A stretch of DNA of 64,000 nucleotides, taken from contig NZ_CP127247.1 of NCBI RefSeq assembly GCF_030285785.1, positions 3,433,501-3,497,500 on the forward strand, written 5' to 3'. Origin of the DNA: Parasedimentitalea psychrophila. Its GTDB lineage: Bacteria; Pseudomonadota; Alphaproteobacteria; Rhodobacterales; Rhodobacteraceae. Below, piece after piece: positions 53,451 through 63,916 of the stretch. How positions within the stretch are numbered: position 1 is the first letter of the stretch; each line of letters begins with the position of its first letter. The notes under the pieces were generated by a model. It saw only the letters and a list, made by a program, of their open reading frames with translations. It made no database searches and had not been told where the DNA came from. The translations under genes and the position numbers were made by a program.

Positions 53451-54290
53451 TTAGCGACCAGTCATTGGCCAGTCTTCTGTCAGCGGCCAGTAGAAATCCG
53501 GTGGAATTCCGGCTTCGGCGCGCTTTTCCTCGTTGAAGGGGGGCTTTAGCGTGCTGTGGAAATAGCGTCGCACCAGGCGGTGAAAGGTCTCTTTCGGGTC
53601 GCAGTCTTCGCGGCCACAAAGGAAATGGAACCATTTGCTGCCATAGGCCACATGGCTGACTTCCTCGGCATAGATGATGTCCAGCGTTTCAGTGACCTGC
53701 GGCAGTTTGGCCTTGCGGAAGATCTCGATCATGCCGGGGGTGACGTCGAGCCCGCGCGCCTCCAGCACCATGGGGACCACCGCCAGCCGGCCCATCAGAT
53801 CGTCGGCGGTGTCTTCGGCGGCGCGCCACATGCCATGGTGGGCTGGCAGGGCGCCATAGTGACTGTCCAGCCTATGAAGGCAATCGCAGATGAGATTGAA
53901 GTGCTTGGATTCCTCGTCGGCGGCCTTGACCCAGTCGTCAAAGAACCCCATCGGCATCGGCACATGCGAAAATCGGGCAATGATATCCCAGTGCAGATCA
54001 ACGGCGTTGAGCTCGATATGGGCGACGGCATGCAGCAGGGCGATCCGGCCGGCCGGGGTTCCGGGCTTGCGTTTGGGCACATCCCGGGGTGAGAGCAAGA
54101 CCGGATGCTCTGGCCGGGCCGGGTGCAGGGGCGGTTTGGCGGTGCCGATCTCGATTGGCGCATGGGTGCCGGCCCGGGAGGCCTGCCAATCGGCGGCATG
54201 GCGGCGTGACAGGGCGGTTTTCTCAACCCCGTCTGCGGTGTTCAGCACCTGTGTCGCGCGGTCGGCAAGAGAGAGGTTTGGCTGGGTCAT
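53451..54290 (-). CDS. DUF455 ferritin-like protein
   Basis: 279 residues. Repeated Glu/His helices of the ferritin-like type: AHIELNAVDLHWD, ADEESKHF, VLEARGLDVTPGM and YAEEVSHVAYG, which would bind a di-metal centre. The family is common in alphaproteobacteria and of unknown reaction. The C-terminus (FYWPLTEDWPMTGR) lies next to an out-of-frame echo of itself downstream, a small duplication. Confidence 0.8.
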   Translation of the reverse strand: MTQPNLSLADRATQVLNTADGVEKTALSRRHAADWQASRAGTHAPIEIGTAKPPLHPARPEHPVLLSPRDVPKRKPGTPAGRIALLHAVAHIELNAVDLHWDIIARFSHVPMPMGFFDDWVKAADEESKHFNLICDCLHRLDSHYGALPAHHGMWRAAEDTADDLMGRLAVVPMVLEARGLDVTPGMIEIFRKAKLPQVTETLDIIYAEEVSHVAYGSKWFHFLCGREDCDPKETFHRLVRRYFHSTLKPPFNEEKRAEAGIPPDFYWPLTEDWPMTGR

Positions 54291-54620
54291 GGCTGATGTC
54301 CGGTGGTTGCCAACCCCGCTTGCCCTGATTTAGGGGGCTTTGTCCAGATCCAGCCTCAGACCACCGCCCCAGATTTGGCCCCAGATTTCGCCACGGCCGC
54401 GCCGCGCTTTTGCGCGGCGCCCGGCCCAACGGGAGCGGGCTTTTTTACAAAACCCGGCGACGGGCGGGAGCTGCCGCGGCCGCAGGATCAGCCGAGCTGA
54501 CCCCTGGCGGCCTTGGCGGTGGCGCCGCGCTGGCGCGCGGCGCGGTTGCGACAGATCGCAGGGTCAGCTCACAGGGTCAGCTCACAGGGTCAGCTCACAG
54601 GGTCAGCGCACAGGGTCAGG
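54291..54620. other. Non-coding GC-rich gap
   Basis: No gene recognised. The right half holds five 13-bp tandem repeats. Confidence 0.4.
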
Positions 54621-54624
54621 TCAC
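54560..54624. repeat. Five tandem 13-bp units, AGGGTCAGCTCAC
   Basis: Units start at 54560, 54573, 54586, 54599 (AGCGCAC end) and 54612 (AGGTCAC end). They lie just past the stop of the peroxiredoxin gene, with the last unit overlapping that stop codon. Confidence 0.85.
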
Positions 54625-55085
54625 AGGGCCTGGGCGGCGGCGAGAACCTCATCCACATGGCCATCGACTTTGACCTTTCGCCAGATCTGGGCAATGCGCC
54701 CCTCGGCGTCGATCAGAAAGCTGGACCGCTCAATGCCCCAGTGTGTCTTGCCGTACAGGGTTTTCTCTTTCCAGGTGCCGTAGTCCTCGCAGGTGGTGCC
54801 CTCTGCGTCAGACAGCAGCGGCGTGGTCAGCCCGTGTTTGGCGATGAAATTGTCATGTTTTTTGAGACTATCCTTGGAGATCCCGAACACCTGTGCCCCG
54901 GCCTCGGCAAAAGCCTGCAACTGATTGGAAAATCCGATGGATTCCTTGGTGCAGCCCGGCGTATTATCACGGGGATAGAAAAACAGCACAATGGCTTTGC
55001 CTCGCAGGTCTGTCAGAGAAACCTCGCCGCCATCTGGCGCCAGGGGCAGCGTGAAATCGGGGGCCGGGTCTGAGGTGTTGAGCAT
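54621..55085 (-). CDS. bcp: Thioredoxin-dependent peroxiredoxin (BCP/PrxQ type)
   Basis: 154 residues from the ATG at 55085, with GGAGA upstream. Peroxidatic C45 lies in FYPRDNTPGCTKES. The resolving Cys five residues later (C50 in E. coli Bcp) is replaced by Ile; another Cys lies in GTTCEDYG. So it may use a different resolving partner. Reduces peroxides in the cytoplasm. Divergent from the AsmA-like gene. Confidence 0.9.
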   Translation of the reverse strand: MLNTSDPAPDFTLPLAPDGGEVSLTDLRGKAIVLFFYPRDNTPGCTKESIGFSNQLQAFAEAGAQVFGISKDSLKKHDNFIAKHGLTTPLLSDAEGTTCEDYGTWKEKTLYGKTHWGIERSSFLIDAEGRIAQIWRKVKVDGHVDEVLAAAQAL

Positions 55086-55171
55086 TTTTGACGTCTCCAT
55101 GGAATACTGTGGGGGCTGGCTGCCACAGATCGGTGGCCACAGGCAAAGGAAAAACAAAGATTACGCGTGCC

Positions 55172-58100
55172 GTGAAGATACCGGGCCCAGACCCAGATCC
55201 CGCAGGGTCAACTGTTGCCGCATTCGGTAGCGGAGGCGGCAGGTGGCGTCGGCGTCGGCTGGTGTTGCGCCTGTTGGGCTGGGCTTTGGCGCTGCTCTGC
55301 GCGGTGCTGGCGGGCACCATCTATTTTGGTCTTGGCCGCCGGTTCGACGCGCCTGAATGGCTGCGCCTGCGGGTTGAGGCGCGGATTGAGCGCAGCCTGG
55401 GCGGGATGCAGATCGAATTTGGCCAGATCTATATGGTGGTCAATCATGGCTGGCGGCCCAGAGTGGGGCTGCGGGATGTCAGTCTGCGCCAGGCGGATGG
55501 CACGGTGATGGCGCAGTTGTCGGATGCACAGGTTTCCTTGGCGATGCGGCCGCTGCTGTTGGGGCAGGTGCAGCCCAAGCGGATCAGCATCAGCGGGTTG
55601 TTTGCCACCCTGCGGCGAGACGCAAGCGGTGAGGTGGCGCTGAGCCTGTCCCGGGGCGAGGCGCCATTGCGCCAGGCGGCAGGGCTGCCGCAATTGATCG
55701 AGCAATTTGACAGCCTGCTGATGCTGCCTGCCTTGGCGGCTTTGGTTGAGATTGAGACCGAGGCCCTGACCCTGCAATATGAAGACCTCCGGCAGGACCG
55801 GGCCTGGACCCTCGATGGCGGCCATATGCGGTTACGGCGCGAGAGTCAGGATCTTGAAATTGCCGGCGGCTTCTCTGTTCTGAGCGGCCGTGATTATGCC
55901 AGTACGGTCGAGGCCAGTTACAGCTCGGTGATTGGTGACCCGGCGGCGGAGTTTGGCATTTTGGTCCGTGAGGTTGCCAGCGAGGATATCGCCTTGCAGA
56001 GCCCAGCACTGGGCTGGTTGCAGGTGCTGCGGGCGCCGATCTCGGGATCCTTGCGCGGCGGCATCGGCAGTGACGGGGCGATTTTGCCGTTTTCCTCCAG
56101 CCTGGTGATCGGCACCGGGGTTTTGCAGCCGACGGACCAGACCCTGCCGATCCCGTTCCAGGGCGCCAGCCTTTATGTCACCTATGCGCCGGAAACTCAG
56201 ATCCTTAGCTTTGATGAATTGACGGTGAACAGCGGCTGGGGCTCTGGGACCATGGTGGGGCAGGCGCATCTCAGCGGCGTCGAGACGGGCCAGCTGACCG
56301 ATCTGGTCGGGCAGTTGAAATTTTCCGACCTGCGGCTGAATCCCAAAAACATGTATGACGCGCCGCTGGAGCTGACCGGGGTGAGTGCTGATCTCAAGGT
56401 GGGGTATAACCCGTTTCGACTGCGTCTGGGCGAGATGCTGATCGAGGATGGCGACAGCACTATTCTGCTCAGCGGTGAATTGCGCGCCGGGGGCGAGGGC
56501 TGGGACTATGATCTGACCGGCCATGTGGACCAGGTGGATGTGGAGCGGGTCAAGCAGTTGTGGCCGCAAGCGGCGCCTCCAAAACCGCGCAAATGGGTGC
56601 GCGAGAACCTGTGGCAGGGCACTGCGCGGGATGTCAATCTGGCGCTGCGCGGGCGGGGCGGCAAAAAGCCATTTGTGTCTCTTAACCTTGGGTTTGAGAA
56701 TGGCGTGGTGCAGTTTCAAAAGAACCTGCCGCCGCTGCGCAATGCATCAGGCCAGTTCAGCATCTATGGCAAGCGCCTGGTGGCGATGGCGACCGCAGGC
56801 ACGGTGACGGCGGATCAGGGCGGCGAGATCGATGTCGCCGGCACCTCGTTCATTATCCCCGATATGTCGGTCAAGAAGGGCGGGCCGGGGATTGCCCGGG
56901 TGGTGGCCTCGGGGCCGGTCACGGCTGTGTTATCCCTGTTGAACCGGCCACCGTTATCGGTGCTGAAGAACAGCAATTTGCCGGTGGATCTGGCCTCGGG
57001 GCTGGTGCGGGTGGCCGGAACCCTGTCGCTGCCACTGAAAGAGAAAGTTCCGGTTGAAGAAATCACCTATCATTACCGGGGGCAGATTGAGCAGTTGCGC
57101 AGCACTGTCCTGGTGCCGGGGCATGATCTGACAGCGCCGCGGCTGGAGCTGAGCGGCGATCATCATGGCGTTGAGATCCAGGGCGATGGCTTGATGTCCG
57201 GGGTGCCGGTCACGGCGTCTTGGCGGATGGCGCTTGGCAAAGGGGTGTCAAAGGCAAGCCGGGTCGAGGGCACGGTGGAGCTGTCGCAGGCTGCGGTCGA
57301 TGCGTTCAATCTGGGGCTTCCGGCGGGCACCATCAGCGGTCAGGCAAGGGGGGCATTTTCGGTCGATCTTGCCCCCGAGACAGCGCCCATACTGTCGCTG
57401 CACTCAGATCTGGCCGGCGCCGGGCTGCGCATCCCATCGCTGGGCTGGTCGATGGGCGCTGCGGCCACGGGGGAGCTAAAGCTCACGGCGCAATTGGGCA
57501 AAACTGCTCAGGTGGACCAGCTGTCATTGACCGCGCCGGGCCTGGCGGTGGCAGGCACGATCAGCACCAAGGACGGCGGCGGGCTGGATCGCGCCCGGTT
57601 TAGTGAGGTGACAGTGGGCAACTGGCTGCGCGGTTCAGCTGAGTTGGTGGGACGGGGCGACGCCGGGCCTGCGGTCAATGTGACCAGCGGTGTGCTGGAT
57701 ATGCGCCATATGCCGTTTTCCGGCGCAAGTGGGGCAACGGGCGGCGGCGGCGGCAGTGGCCCGATCAGCCTGAAGCTGGACCGGTTGCAGGTGACCGATA
57801 GCTTTGCGCTGCATGGGTTTCGCGGAGACTTCTCAACCCAAGGCGGCTTCAACGGCCAATTCAGTGGCGCCTTGAATGGGCAGACGGTGATCCAGGGGCA
57901 GGTGGTGCCGAAAAGCGGCGGTGTGGCCACCCGGCTCCGTTCGGCCAATGCGGGCGGCGTGTTCCGCTCGGCGGGGGTTTTGCATCATGGCCGGGGCGGT
58001 GATTTTGATATGACCCTGACCCCCTCAAACACCCAAGGTGAATATGATGGCCGCCTGAAGGTGCAGAATATCCGGGTCAAAGACGCGCCGGCCATTGCCG

Positions 58101-58564
58101 CTTTGATCAATTCCATAAGTCTGGTGGGCCTGTTCGATGAGTTGACCGGGCAGGGGATACTGTTCACTGAGGTCGATGCACGGTTCCGCCTTGGGGCCTC
58201 GCATCTGGTGGTGCATGAAAGCAGCGCGGTGGGGCCCTCAATGGGGCTGTCGATGGATGGCAACTATGATCTGCTGACCGGGGTGCTGAACATGCGCGGG
58301 GTGCTGTCGCCGATCTATATGCTGAATGCCATTGGCCGGGTTTTCACCCGCAAGGGAGAAGGGTTGATCGGCTTTGCCTTTACCCTGCGCGGCACGGCGG
58401 ACGCGCCTCAGGTCAAGGTGAACCCGTTGTCAGGGCTGGCACCGGGGATGCTGCGTGAGATTTTTCGCGGCCAGGCGCCAACCATACCGGGGCAGGTTGA
58501 GCCCGCACAACCGGAACCCGGTGACGGCTTGACGCCAGCCCAACGTGCAAGCGAAGACCGTTAG
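55172..58564 (+). CDS. Large AsmA/YhdP-like envelope protein
   Basis: About 1130 residues. The start is uncertain: a TTG at 55088 would leave 2 bp to the divergent peroxiredoxin gene, so the GTG at 55172 is preferred. One membrane helix ([25 protein letters not shown]) then a long beta-rich periplasmic region, with DUF3971 features in the middle and an AsmA-type C-terminal domain ([74 protein letters not shown]). The family is thought to carry phospholipid to the outer membrane. Confidence 0.85.
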   Translation: MKIPGPDPDPAGSTVAAFGSGGGRWRRRRLVLRLLGWALALLCAVLAGTIYFGLGRRFDAPEWLRLRVEARIERSLGGMQIEFGQIYMVVNHGWRPRVGLRDVSLRQADGTVMAQLSDAQVSLAMRPLLLGQVQPKRISISGLFATLRRDASGEVALSLSRGEAPLRQAAGLPQLIEQFDSLLMLPALAALVEIETEALTLQYEDLRQDRAWTLDGGHMRLRRESQDLEIAGGFSVLSGRDYASTVEASYSSVIGDPAAEFGILVREVASEDIALQSPALGWLQVLRAPISGSLRGGIGSDGAILPFSSSLVIGTGVLQPTDQTLPIPFQGASLYVTYAPETQILSFDELTVNSGWGSGTMVGQAHLSGVETGQLTDLVGQLKFSDLRLNPKNMYDAPLELTGVSADLKVGYNPFRLRLGEMLIEDGDSTILLSGELRAGGEGWDYDLTGHVDQVDVERVKQLWPQAAPPKPRKWVRENLWQGTARDVNLALRGRGGKKPFVSLNLGFENGVVQFQKNLPPLRNASGQFSIYGKRLVAMATAGTVTADQGGEIDVAGTSFIIPDMSVKKGGPGIARVVASGPVTAVLSLLNRPPLSVLKNSNLPVDLASGLVRVAGTLSLPLKEKVPVEEITYHYRGQIEQLRSTVLVPGHDLTAPRLELSGDHHGVEIQGDGLMSGVPVTASWRMALGKGVSKASRVEGTVELSQAAVDAFNLGLPAGTISGQARGAFSVDLAPETAPILSLHSDLAGAGLRIPSLGWSMGAAATGELKLTAQLGKTAQVDQLSLTAPGLAVAGTISTKDGGGLDRARFSEVTVGNWLRGSAELVGRGDAGPAVNVTSGVLDMRHMPFSGASGATGGGGGSGPISLKLDRLQVTDSFALHGFRGDFSTQGGFNGQFSGALNGQTVIQGQVVPKSGGVATRLRSANAGGVFRSAGVLHHGRGGDFDMTLTPSNTQGEYDGRLKVQNIRVKDAPAIAALINSISLVGLFDELTGQGILFTEVDARFRLGASHLVVHESSAVGPSMGLSMDGNYDLLTGVLNMRGVLSPIYMLNAIGRVFTRKGEGLIGFAFTLRGTADAPQVKVNPLSGLAPGMLREIFRGQAPTIPGQVEPAQPEPGDGLTPAQRASEDR

Positions 58565-58631
58565 GCCGCACGTTAGGCTTCAGTGGCAATCAAATATGGC
58601 CAAGCGGCTGAGAACATCCTATAGCGCGGGC

Positions 58632-59681
58632 ATGAAACTGAGTGATTTTGATTTTGAGCTCCCCGAGGAGCTGATTGCCACCCGGCCTGCCAACCCCCGC
58701 AGCTCGGCGCGGCTGCTGGTGGCCGATGGCGATGTGATCCATGATGGCACGGTCACCGATCTGGCGCATTGGCTGCAGTCCGGCGACCGGCTGGTGTTGA
58801 ATGACACCAAGGTGATCCCGGCGCGTCTCAGCGGGCGGCGCCATCGCAACAGCGCCCAGGGGGCCGTTGCCGCCAAGATCGAAGTGACCTTGCTAGAGCC
58901 GCGGGCCGATGGCTGTTGGAGCGCCTTGCTGAAGCCGCTGAAGAAGATCAAGATCGGCGAAGACATTGTGTTCGGCGATGGGTTCAGCGCCACGCTTGAG
59001 GCAATCGCCGATGGTCAGGGTCGGTTGCGGTTCAATGTGGCGGGCGATGATTTTGATGCCGCGTTAGCCCATGCCGGGGCGATGCCGCTGCCGCCTTATA
59101 TTGCGGCCAAACGCCCGGCGGATGCGCAGGACAAACAGGATTATCAAACGGTCTGGGCGCGCCATTCCGGAGCGGTGGCGGCGCCCACCGCCAGCCTGCA
59201 TTTTGATGACGCCCTGCTGGCGGCATTGGCAGCCAAGGGGGTAACGTTCACCCATGTCACCCTGCATGTGGGCGCGGGCACCTTTCTTCCGGTCAAGGTC
59301 GAAGAAGTGACCAGCCATAAAATGCACGCAGAATGGGGCCGGGTCAGCGCTGAGGCGGCGGCGGAGATCGCCGCAACCAAGGCGGCTGGAGGCCGGGTGA
59401 TCCCGGTGGGCACCACAGCCCTGCGCCTGATCGAAAGCGCGGCGCGCGGCGGCGAGATCGCACCCTGGGAAGGCGACACCGATATTTTCATCTATCCCGG
59501 CTTCACCTTTCACGTGGCTGACGCGCTGATGACCAACTTTCACCTGCCCAAATCAACCCTGATGATGCTGGTCTCGGCACTGATTGGCCAGCAGCGGGTG
59601 CGGGCGATCTATGATCATGCGGTCACGGCTGAGTATCGGTTCTTTTCCTATGGCGATGCGTCGCTTTTGATCCCCGGATGA
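58632..59681 (+). CDS. queA: tRNA preQ1 S-adenosylmethionine ribosyltransferase-isomerase
   Basis: 349 residues from [30 protein letters not shown], the usual QueA start; upstream in-frame ATGs at 58596 and earlier are less likely. Makes epoxyqueuosine in tRNA from preQ1. Motifs [25 protein letters not shown]-type ([15 protein letters not shown]), [16 protein letters not shown] and [28 protein letters not shown] are all present. Confidence 0.95.
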   Translation: MKLSDFDFELPEELIATRPANPRSSARLLVADGDVIHDGTVTDLAHWLQSGDRLVLNDTKVIPARLSGRRHRNSAQGAVAAKIEVTLLEPRADGCWSALLKPLKKIKIGEDIVFGDGFSATLEAIADGQGRLRFNVAGDDFDAALAHAGAMPLPPYIAAKRPADAQDKQDYQTVWARHSGAVAAPTASLHFDDALLAALAAKGVTFTHVTLHVGAGTFLPVKVEEVTSHKMHAEWGRVSAEAAAEIAATKAAGGRVIPVGTTALRLIESAARGGEIAPWEGDTDIFIYPGFTFHVADALMTNFHLPKSTLMMLVSALIGQQRVRAIYDHAVTAEYRFFSYGDASLLIPG

Positions 59682-59795
59682 CGGAAACCACGCAGACCGA
59701 CGCATAATTCTCGGGGACAAGCGCGCAACTGAGAGGTTGTGCCCCATTAGGGCAGGCCGGATGGTACTGTCCCTAAACGAGAAGGAATATCGAAG

Positions 59796-61064
59796 ATGTT
59801 TCAGGTTCTGTCGAGCGCGTGGGCGTTGTTGCTGGGAATGGGTTTGCTGATGGTCGGGAACGGCCTGCAGGGAACCTTGCTGGGAGTGCGGGGGGGAATC
59901 GAGGGCTTCTCGACGCTGCAGATGTCCTTTGTGATGTCGGCCTATTTTGTCGGGTTCCTGGGTGGGTCACGCATGACGCCAGAACTGATCCGGCGGGTTG
60001 GTCATGTGCGGGTGTTTGCGGCGCTGGCCTCGTTCATCTCGGCGGTGATGATCCTGTACCCGGCGTTCACCAATCCGATAGCCTGGAGCCTGGGACGGGC
60101 GTTGATCGGCTTTTGCTTTTCCGGTGTGTATGTCACCGCTGAAAGCTGGCTCAACAACGCTGCCGACAATCAAAACCGGGGCAAGGCGCTGTCGCTGTAT
60201 ATGATCGTGAATATGTTCGGAATCGTCTCGGCGCAGGGCCTGCTGCTGATTGGCGATCCGGCTGGCTATGAAATCTTCGTGCTGGCCTCGGTTTTGATTT
60301 CGGTTTCATTTGCACCTATTTTGCTGTCGATTTCACCAACGCCGGCCTTTGATACCGCTAAACCGATGAGCCTGCGCCGCTTGATGGAGGCGTCGCCGCT
60401 GGGCTGCGTTGGCATGTTCCTGTTGGGCGGCGTGTTTTCGGCCCAGTTCGGGATGAGCGCGGTTTATGCCGTCAAGGCTGGGCTGAGCCTGGCTGAGGTT
60501 TCGACCTTTGTGGCGACGTTTTATGTCGGCGCAGTGTTGCTTCAGTACCCGATAGGATGGATGTCAGATCGCATGGACCGCCGTGTCCTGGTGTTGTTTG
60601 TCGCGGCATTTGCCTCGGGTGGGTCGGTCCTGGCCATCGTCTTTGGTGGTTATTTCTGGATGTTGCTGATGGCGGCCTTCCTGGTTGGCGGTTTGGCAAA
60701 CCCGCTGTATTCGCTGCTGATTGCCCATACCAACGACTATCTGGACCATGATGATATGGCGGCGGCCTCGGGGGGGTTGGTGTTTATCAACGGTCTGGGG
60801 GCGATTGCCGGGCCGTTGATCATTGGCGGGCTGATGAGCGACACCGTGTTCGGGCCTGCGGGATTTTTCATCTTCATGGCGGTGCTGTTGGCGGCTCTGG
60901 CGATCTATGCCGGCTATCGTATCACGCAGCGTCCCGCGATCCCGGTAGAAGACACCGGTTCCATGGCTCCGATGTGGCCAGCCGGTTCGCCGGTCATGGT
61001 TGAACTGGCCCAGGAATACGCAATCGAAACGGAGCTGGAAGAGCAGGATGCAGCCCAGGGTTAA
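59796..61064 (+). CDS. Major facilitator superfamily transporter (YcaD-like)
   Basis: 422 residues with twelve hydrophobic helices. GAAGGA precedes the ATG. The motif between helices 2 and 3 (GFLGGSRMTPELIRRVGHVRVF) and GRALIGFCFSGVYVTAESWLNNAADNQNRGKALSLYM are typical of the YcaD group. The acidic C-terminal tail is cytoplasmic. Substrate unknown. Confidence 0.88.
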   Translation: MFQVLSSAWALLLGMGLLMVGNGLQGTLLGVRGGIEGFSTLQMSFVMSAYFVGFLGGSRMTPELIRRVGHVRVFAALASFISAVMILYPAFTNPIAWSLGRALIGFCFSGVYVTAESWLNNAADNQNRGKALSLYMIVNMFGIVSAQGLLLIGDPAGYEIFVLASVLISVSFAPILLSISPTPAFDTAKPMSLRRLMEASPLGCVGMFLLGGVFSAQFGMSAVYAVKAGLSLAEVSTFVATFYVGAVLLQYPIGWMSDRMDRRVLVLFVAAFASGGSVLAIVFGGYFWMLLMAAFLVGGLANPLYSLLIAHTNDYLDHDDMAAASGGLVFINGLGAIAGPLIIGGLMSDTVFGPAGFFIFMAVLLAALAIYAGYRITQRPAIPVEDTGSMAPMWPAGSPVMVELAQEYAIETELEEQDAAQG

Positions 61065-61207
61065 GGATGATTGCGCAAACTCGCCGAAACTTTGCCGGGA
61101 CTTTCACAAAATGGTCACACATGTTGCAAAATGTTACCGTAACAGGCTTGTAAATTGGGTGCAAAATAGACTGACTATAAAGGCAGGCAAAAATTGGAGT
61201 ATGACCC

Positions 61208-61786
61208 ATGGTTGGTCCCGATGAGGTTCTGGAGTTCTGGCTCGATGAAGCTGGACCGAAGAGCTGGTATTTACAGGACGCGGCGTTTGACGCTGAGATA
61301 AGAAACCGGTTTGAAGAGGCTTGGGAGGGGCTGTGCGAGGGGAAATTCTCCATGTGGCTGACCTATCCCACCGGGGCGCTGGCCTATCTCATCTTATCAG
61401 ATCAGTTTCCGCGCAATATGTTCCGTGGCTCTGGCACCGCCTTTGCCAGCGACAAGCGGGCGCTGGCCGCCGCCAAGGCCGCGATCAGCAAGAAATGGGA
61501 CATGAAGATCGACGAGCCGGCCCGGCAGTTCTTTTATCTGCCACTGATGCATTCCGAAAACCTCTGTGATCAGGACCGCTGTGTGCGGCTGATGAAGGAT
61601 CGGATGCCGGTTGAAGGCCCCTCAAACATGTTGCACGCCCGCGCCCACCGCGAAGTGATCCGGTTGTTTGGGCGGTTCCCATACCGCAACGAAGCACTGG
61701 AGCGCAGCAGTACCCAGCCGGAGATGAACTATGTCATCGCGGGCGGTTATGGTGAAACCGTGCGCTTGTTGCAGGCCGCAGGCTAA
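61208..61786 (+). CDS. DUF924 family protein
   Basis: 192 residues, helical. VLEFWLDEAGPKSWYLQDAAFDAEIRNRFEEAWE, LILSDQFPRNMFRGSGTAFASDKRALAAAKAAI and FFYLPLMHSENLCDQDRCV are the DUF924 signature. The fold is TPR-like; function unknown. Confidence 0.88.
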   Translation: MVGPDEVLEFWLDEAGPKSWYLQDAAFDAEIRNRFEEAWEGLCEGKFSMWLTYPTGALAYLILSDQFPRNMFRGSGTAFASDKRALAAAKAAISKKWDMKIDEPARQFFYLPLMHSENLCDQDRCVRLMKDRMPVEGPSNMLHARAHREVIRLFGRFPYRNEALERSSTQPEMNYVIAGGYGETVRLLQAAG

Positions 61787-61791
61787 GGCTA

Positions 61792-62190
61792 TCAGTACGG
61801 CGGTGGTTGGCAGCTGGTCAGTTGGCCCAAGTGCCCGACCAGTTCGCTGGCTGCCGTCTGCGCCGCGATCTGAATAATGTCACCGGGCAATTGACGCAGC
61901 TCTGACATCTCGTGCTGAAGCGCTGTCAGGCGCTGGTCCAGTGCGTCCAACTGGCCGCTCACCGCCAGTTCAGGGCGGCTGGTGATGTCACTGCGCAGCC
62001 CGGCGATTTCAAGCCGCAGGCCTTCGATGCGGTGCTGAACCGGGGCAACCTGAGCGATCGCATCAGTGAGTTTTGCGGTCACGTCCTGGACCGACGACAT
62101 CAGCATCCAGCCCAAAAACAGACAGAGCGCCAGCAGCAATAGCGTGGCATTGATCATGGCCTTGAACAGGTCCAGAATGGTTTTTGTCAT
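61792..62190 (-). CDS. Small membrane-anchored coiled-coil protein
   Basis: 132 residues from the ATG at 62190. A membrane helix at about 12-32 (MINATLLLLALCLFLGWMLM) is followed by a predicted coiled coil. No known family. Convergent with the DUF924 gene, 5 bp apart. Confidence 0.6.
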   Translation of the reverse strand: MTKTILDLFKAMINATLLLLALCLFLGWMLMSSVQDVTAKLTDAIAQVAPVQHRIEGLRLEIAGLRSDITSRPELAVSGQLDALDQRLTALQHEMSELRQLPGDIIQIAAQTAASELVGHLGQLTSCQPPPY

Positions 62191-62392
62191 GGCAGTGGCC
62201 TTTGCTTTGAATATGCGCCGCGGGAAATGGACAGTGTGTTTATGACACATGGTTTCAGACCCGGGGGTAAAATGCTATTGAGAACCGCGAAAAACAGCGG
62301 CCGGGCGCAGCGCGGCACTGAATGATTGCAGTCAGAAAAAGAATAGTTTAATGGTGAACTAGTTTTTTAACCGCAGTGCTGAGGGAATTACA

Positions 62393-63787
62393 ATGGCTAC
62401 CAAATCCTTTGATCTGATCGTTATCGGCGCCGGACCGGGGGGCTATGTTGCGGCCATCCGCGGCGCCCAGCTGGGGCTGAAGGTTGCCGTCGTGGAGCGG
62501 GAACACCTGGGCGGCATCTGCCTGAACTGGGGCTGTATCCCAACCAAGGCGCTGTTGCGCAGCTCGGAAGTGTTCCACCTGATGCACCGGGCCAAAGAGT
62601 TTGGCCTGAAAGTGGACAACATCGGCTATGACATTGATGCGGTTGTCAAACGCTCACGCGGGGTGGCCAAGCAGCTGTCCGGCGGCGTTGGCCATTTGCT
62701 GAAGAAGAATAAAGTCACCGTCATTATGGGCGCCGCGACGATCCCGGCCAAGGGTAAGGTCAGCGTTAAAACCGACAAGGGTGGTGAGGAACTAACGGCC
62801 AAGAATATCATTATCGCCACTGGCGCGCGGGCTCGTGAATTGCCGGGCCTGGAGGCGGATGGCGATCTGGTCTGGACCTATAAGCACGCGTTGAACCCAC
62901 CGCATATGCCGAAGAAACTGCTGGTGATCGGCTCGGGCGCGATTGGCATCGAATTCGCCAGTTTCTATAATACGCTGGGCGCTGACACCACTGTGGTTGA
63001 GGTGATGGACCGGGTGCTGCCGGTTGAGGACGTCGAGATTTCAGCCTTTGCCAAGAAGGCCTTTGTAAAGCAGGGCATGAAGATCATGGAGAAAGCCATG
63101 GTCAAGCAGCTGGATCGTGGCAAGGGCACCGTCACCGCGCATATCGAAGTGGGCGGCAAGATCTTGAAGCAGGAGTTTGACACGGTGATCTCGGCTGTGG
63201 GCATCGTCGGCAATGTTGAGGGTCTTGGGCTGGAGGCTTTGGGCGTCAAGATCGACCGCACCCATGTTGTGACGGATGAATTCTGCCGCACCGGCATCGA
63301 CGGGCTCTATGCGATTGGCGACATCGCCGGCGCCCCTTGGCTGGCGCACAAAGCTTCGCACGAGGGCGTCATGGTTGCCGATCTGATCGCCGGTAAACAC
63401 GCGCATCCGGTGAAACCCGAAACCATCGCAGGCTGCACCTATTGTCATCCGCAGGTGGCCAGCGTCGGCTATACCGAGGCCAAGGCCAAGGAATTGGGCT
63501 ATGACATCAAGGTTGGCCGTTTTCCGTTCATGGCCAATGGCAAGGCGATCGCATTGGGAGAGCCGGAGGGGCTGGTGAAGACCATATTTGACGCCAAAAC
63601 CGGCGAATTGCTGGGCGCGCATATGGTCGGGGCCGAGGTGACAGAGATGATCCAGGGCTATGTGATCGGCCGCCAGTTGGAAACCACCGAGGAAGACCTG
63701 ATGAACACGGTGTTCCCGCATCCGACGCTGTCCGAGATGATGCATGAAAGCGTGCTGGACGCCTTTGACCGGGTGATTCACATGTAA
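62393..63787 (+). CDS. lpd: Dihydrolipoyl dehydrogenase (E3)
   Basis: 464 residues. FAD site VIGAGPGGYVAAIR, redox disulfide C43/C48 in GGICLNWGCIPTKALL, NAD site LLVIGSGAIGIEFASFY, second FAD motif GIDGLYAIGDIAG, and the C-terminal base in FPHPTLSEMMHES. Reoxidises lipoyl groups of 2-oxoacid dehydrogenase complexes, so it should serve the PdhABC encoded at 2.1-5.8 kb. Its own promoter is likely, since it has no operon partner. Confidence 0.96.
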   Translation: MATKSFDLIVIGAGPGGYVAAIRGAQLGLKVAVVEREHLGGICLNWGCIPTKALLRSSEVFHLMHRAKEFGLKVDNIGYDIDAVVKRSRGVAKQLSGGVGHLLKKNKVTVIMGAATIPAKGKVSVKTDKGGEELTAKNIIIATGARARELPGLEADGDLVWTYKHALNPPHMPKKLLVIGSGAIGIEFASFYNTLGADTTVVEVMDRVLPVEDVEISAFAKKAFVKQGMKIMEKAMVKQLDRGKGTVTAHIEVGGKILKQEFDTVISAVGIVGNVEGLGLEALGVKIDRTHVVTDEFCRTGIDGLYAIGDIAGAPWLAHKASHEGVMVADLIAGKHAHPVKPETIAGCTYCHPQVASVGYTEAKAKELGYDIKVGRFPFMANGKAIALGEPEGLVKTIFDAKTGELLGAHMVGAEVTEMIQGYVIGRQLETTEEDLMNTVFPHPTLSEMMHESVLDAFDRVIHM

Positions 63788-63916
63788 CCGTGGGTCCATT
63801 GTGATTTTGAATGCCCTCGGCCTGGCCGGGGGTATTTTTTTGACCTGGCCGCAGACGCATTCTCTATACTCGGCGCGGCGATTGTGGTCCTGTGGCGGCA
63901 ACAACCGGAGGGAACA

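Noticed and set aside
55832-56719. 295-codon open frame antisense to the large AsmA-like gene
   Set aside because: Low-complexity Gln/His/Arg translation typical of a shadow frame.
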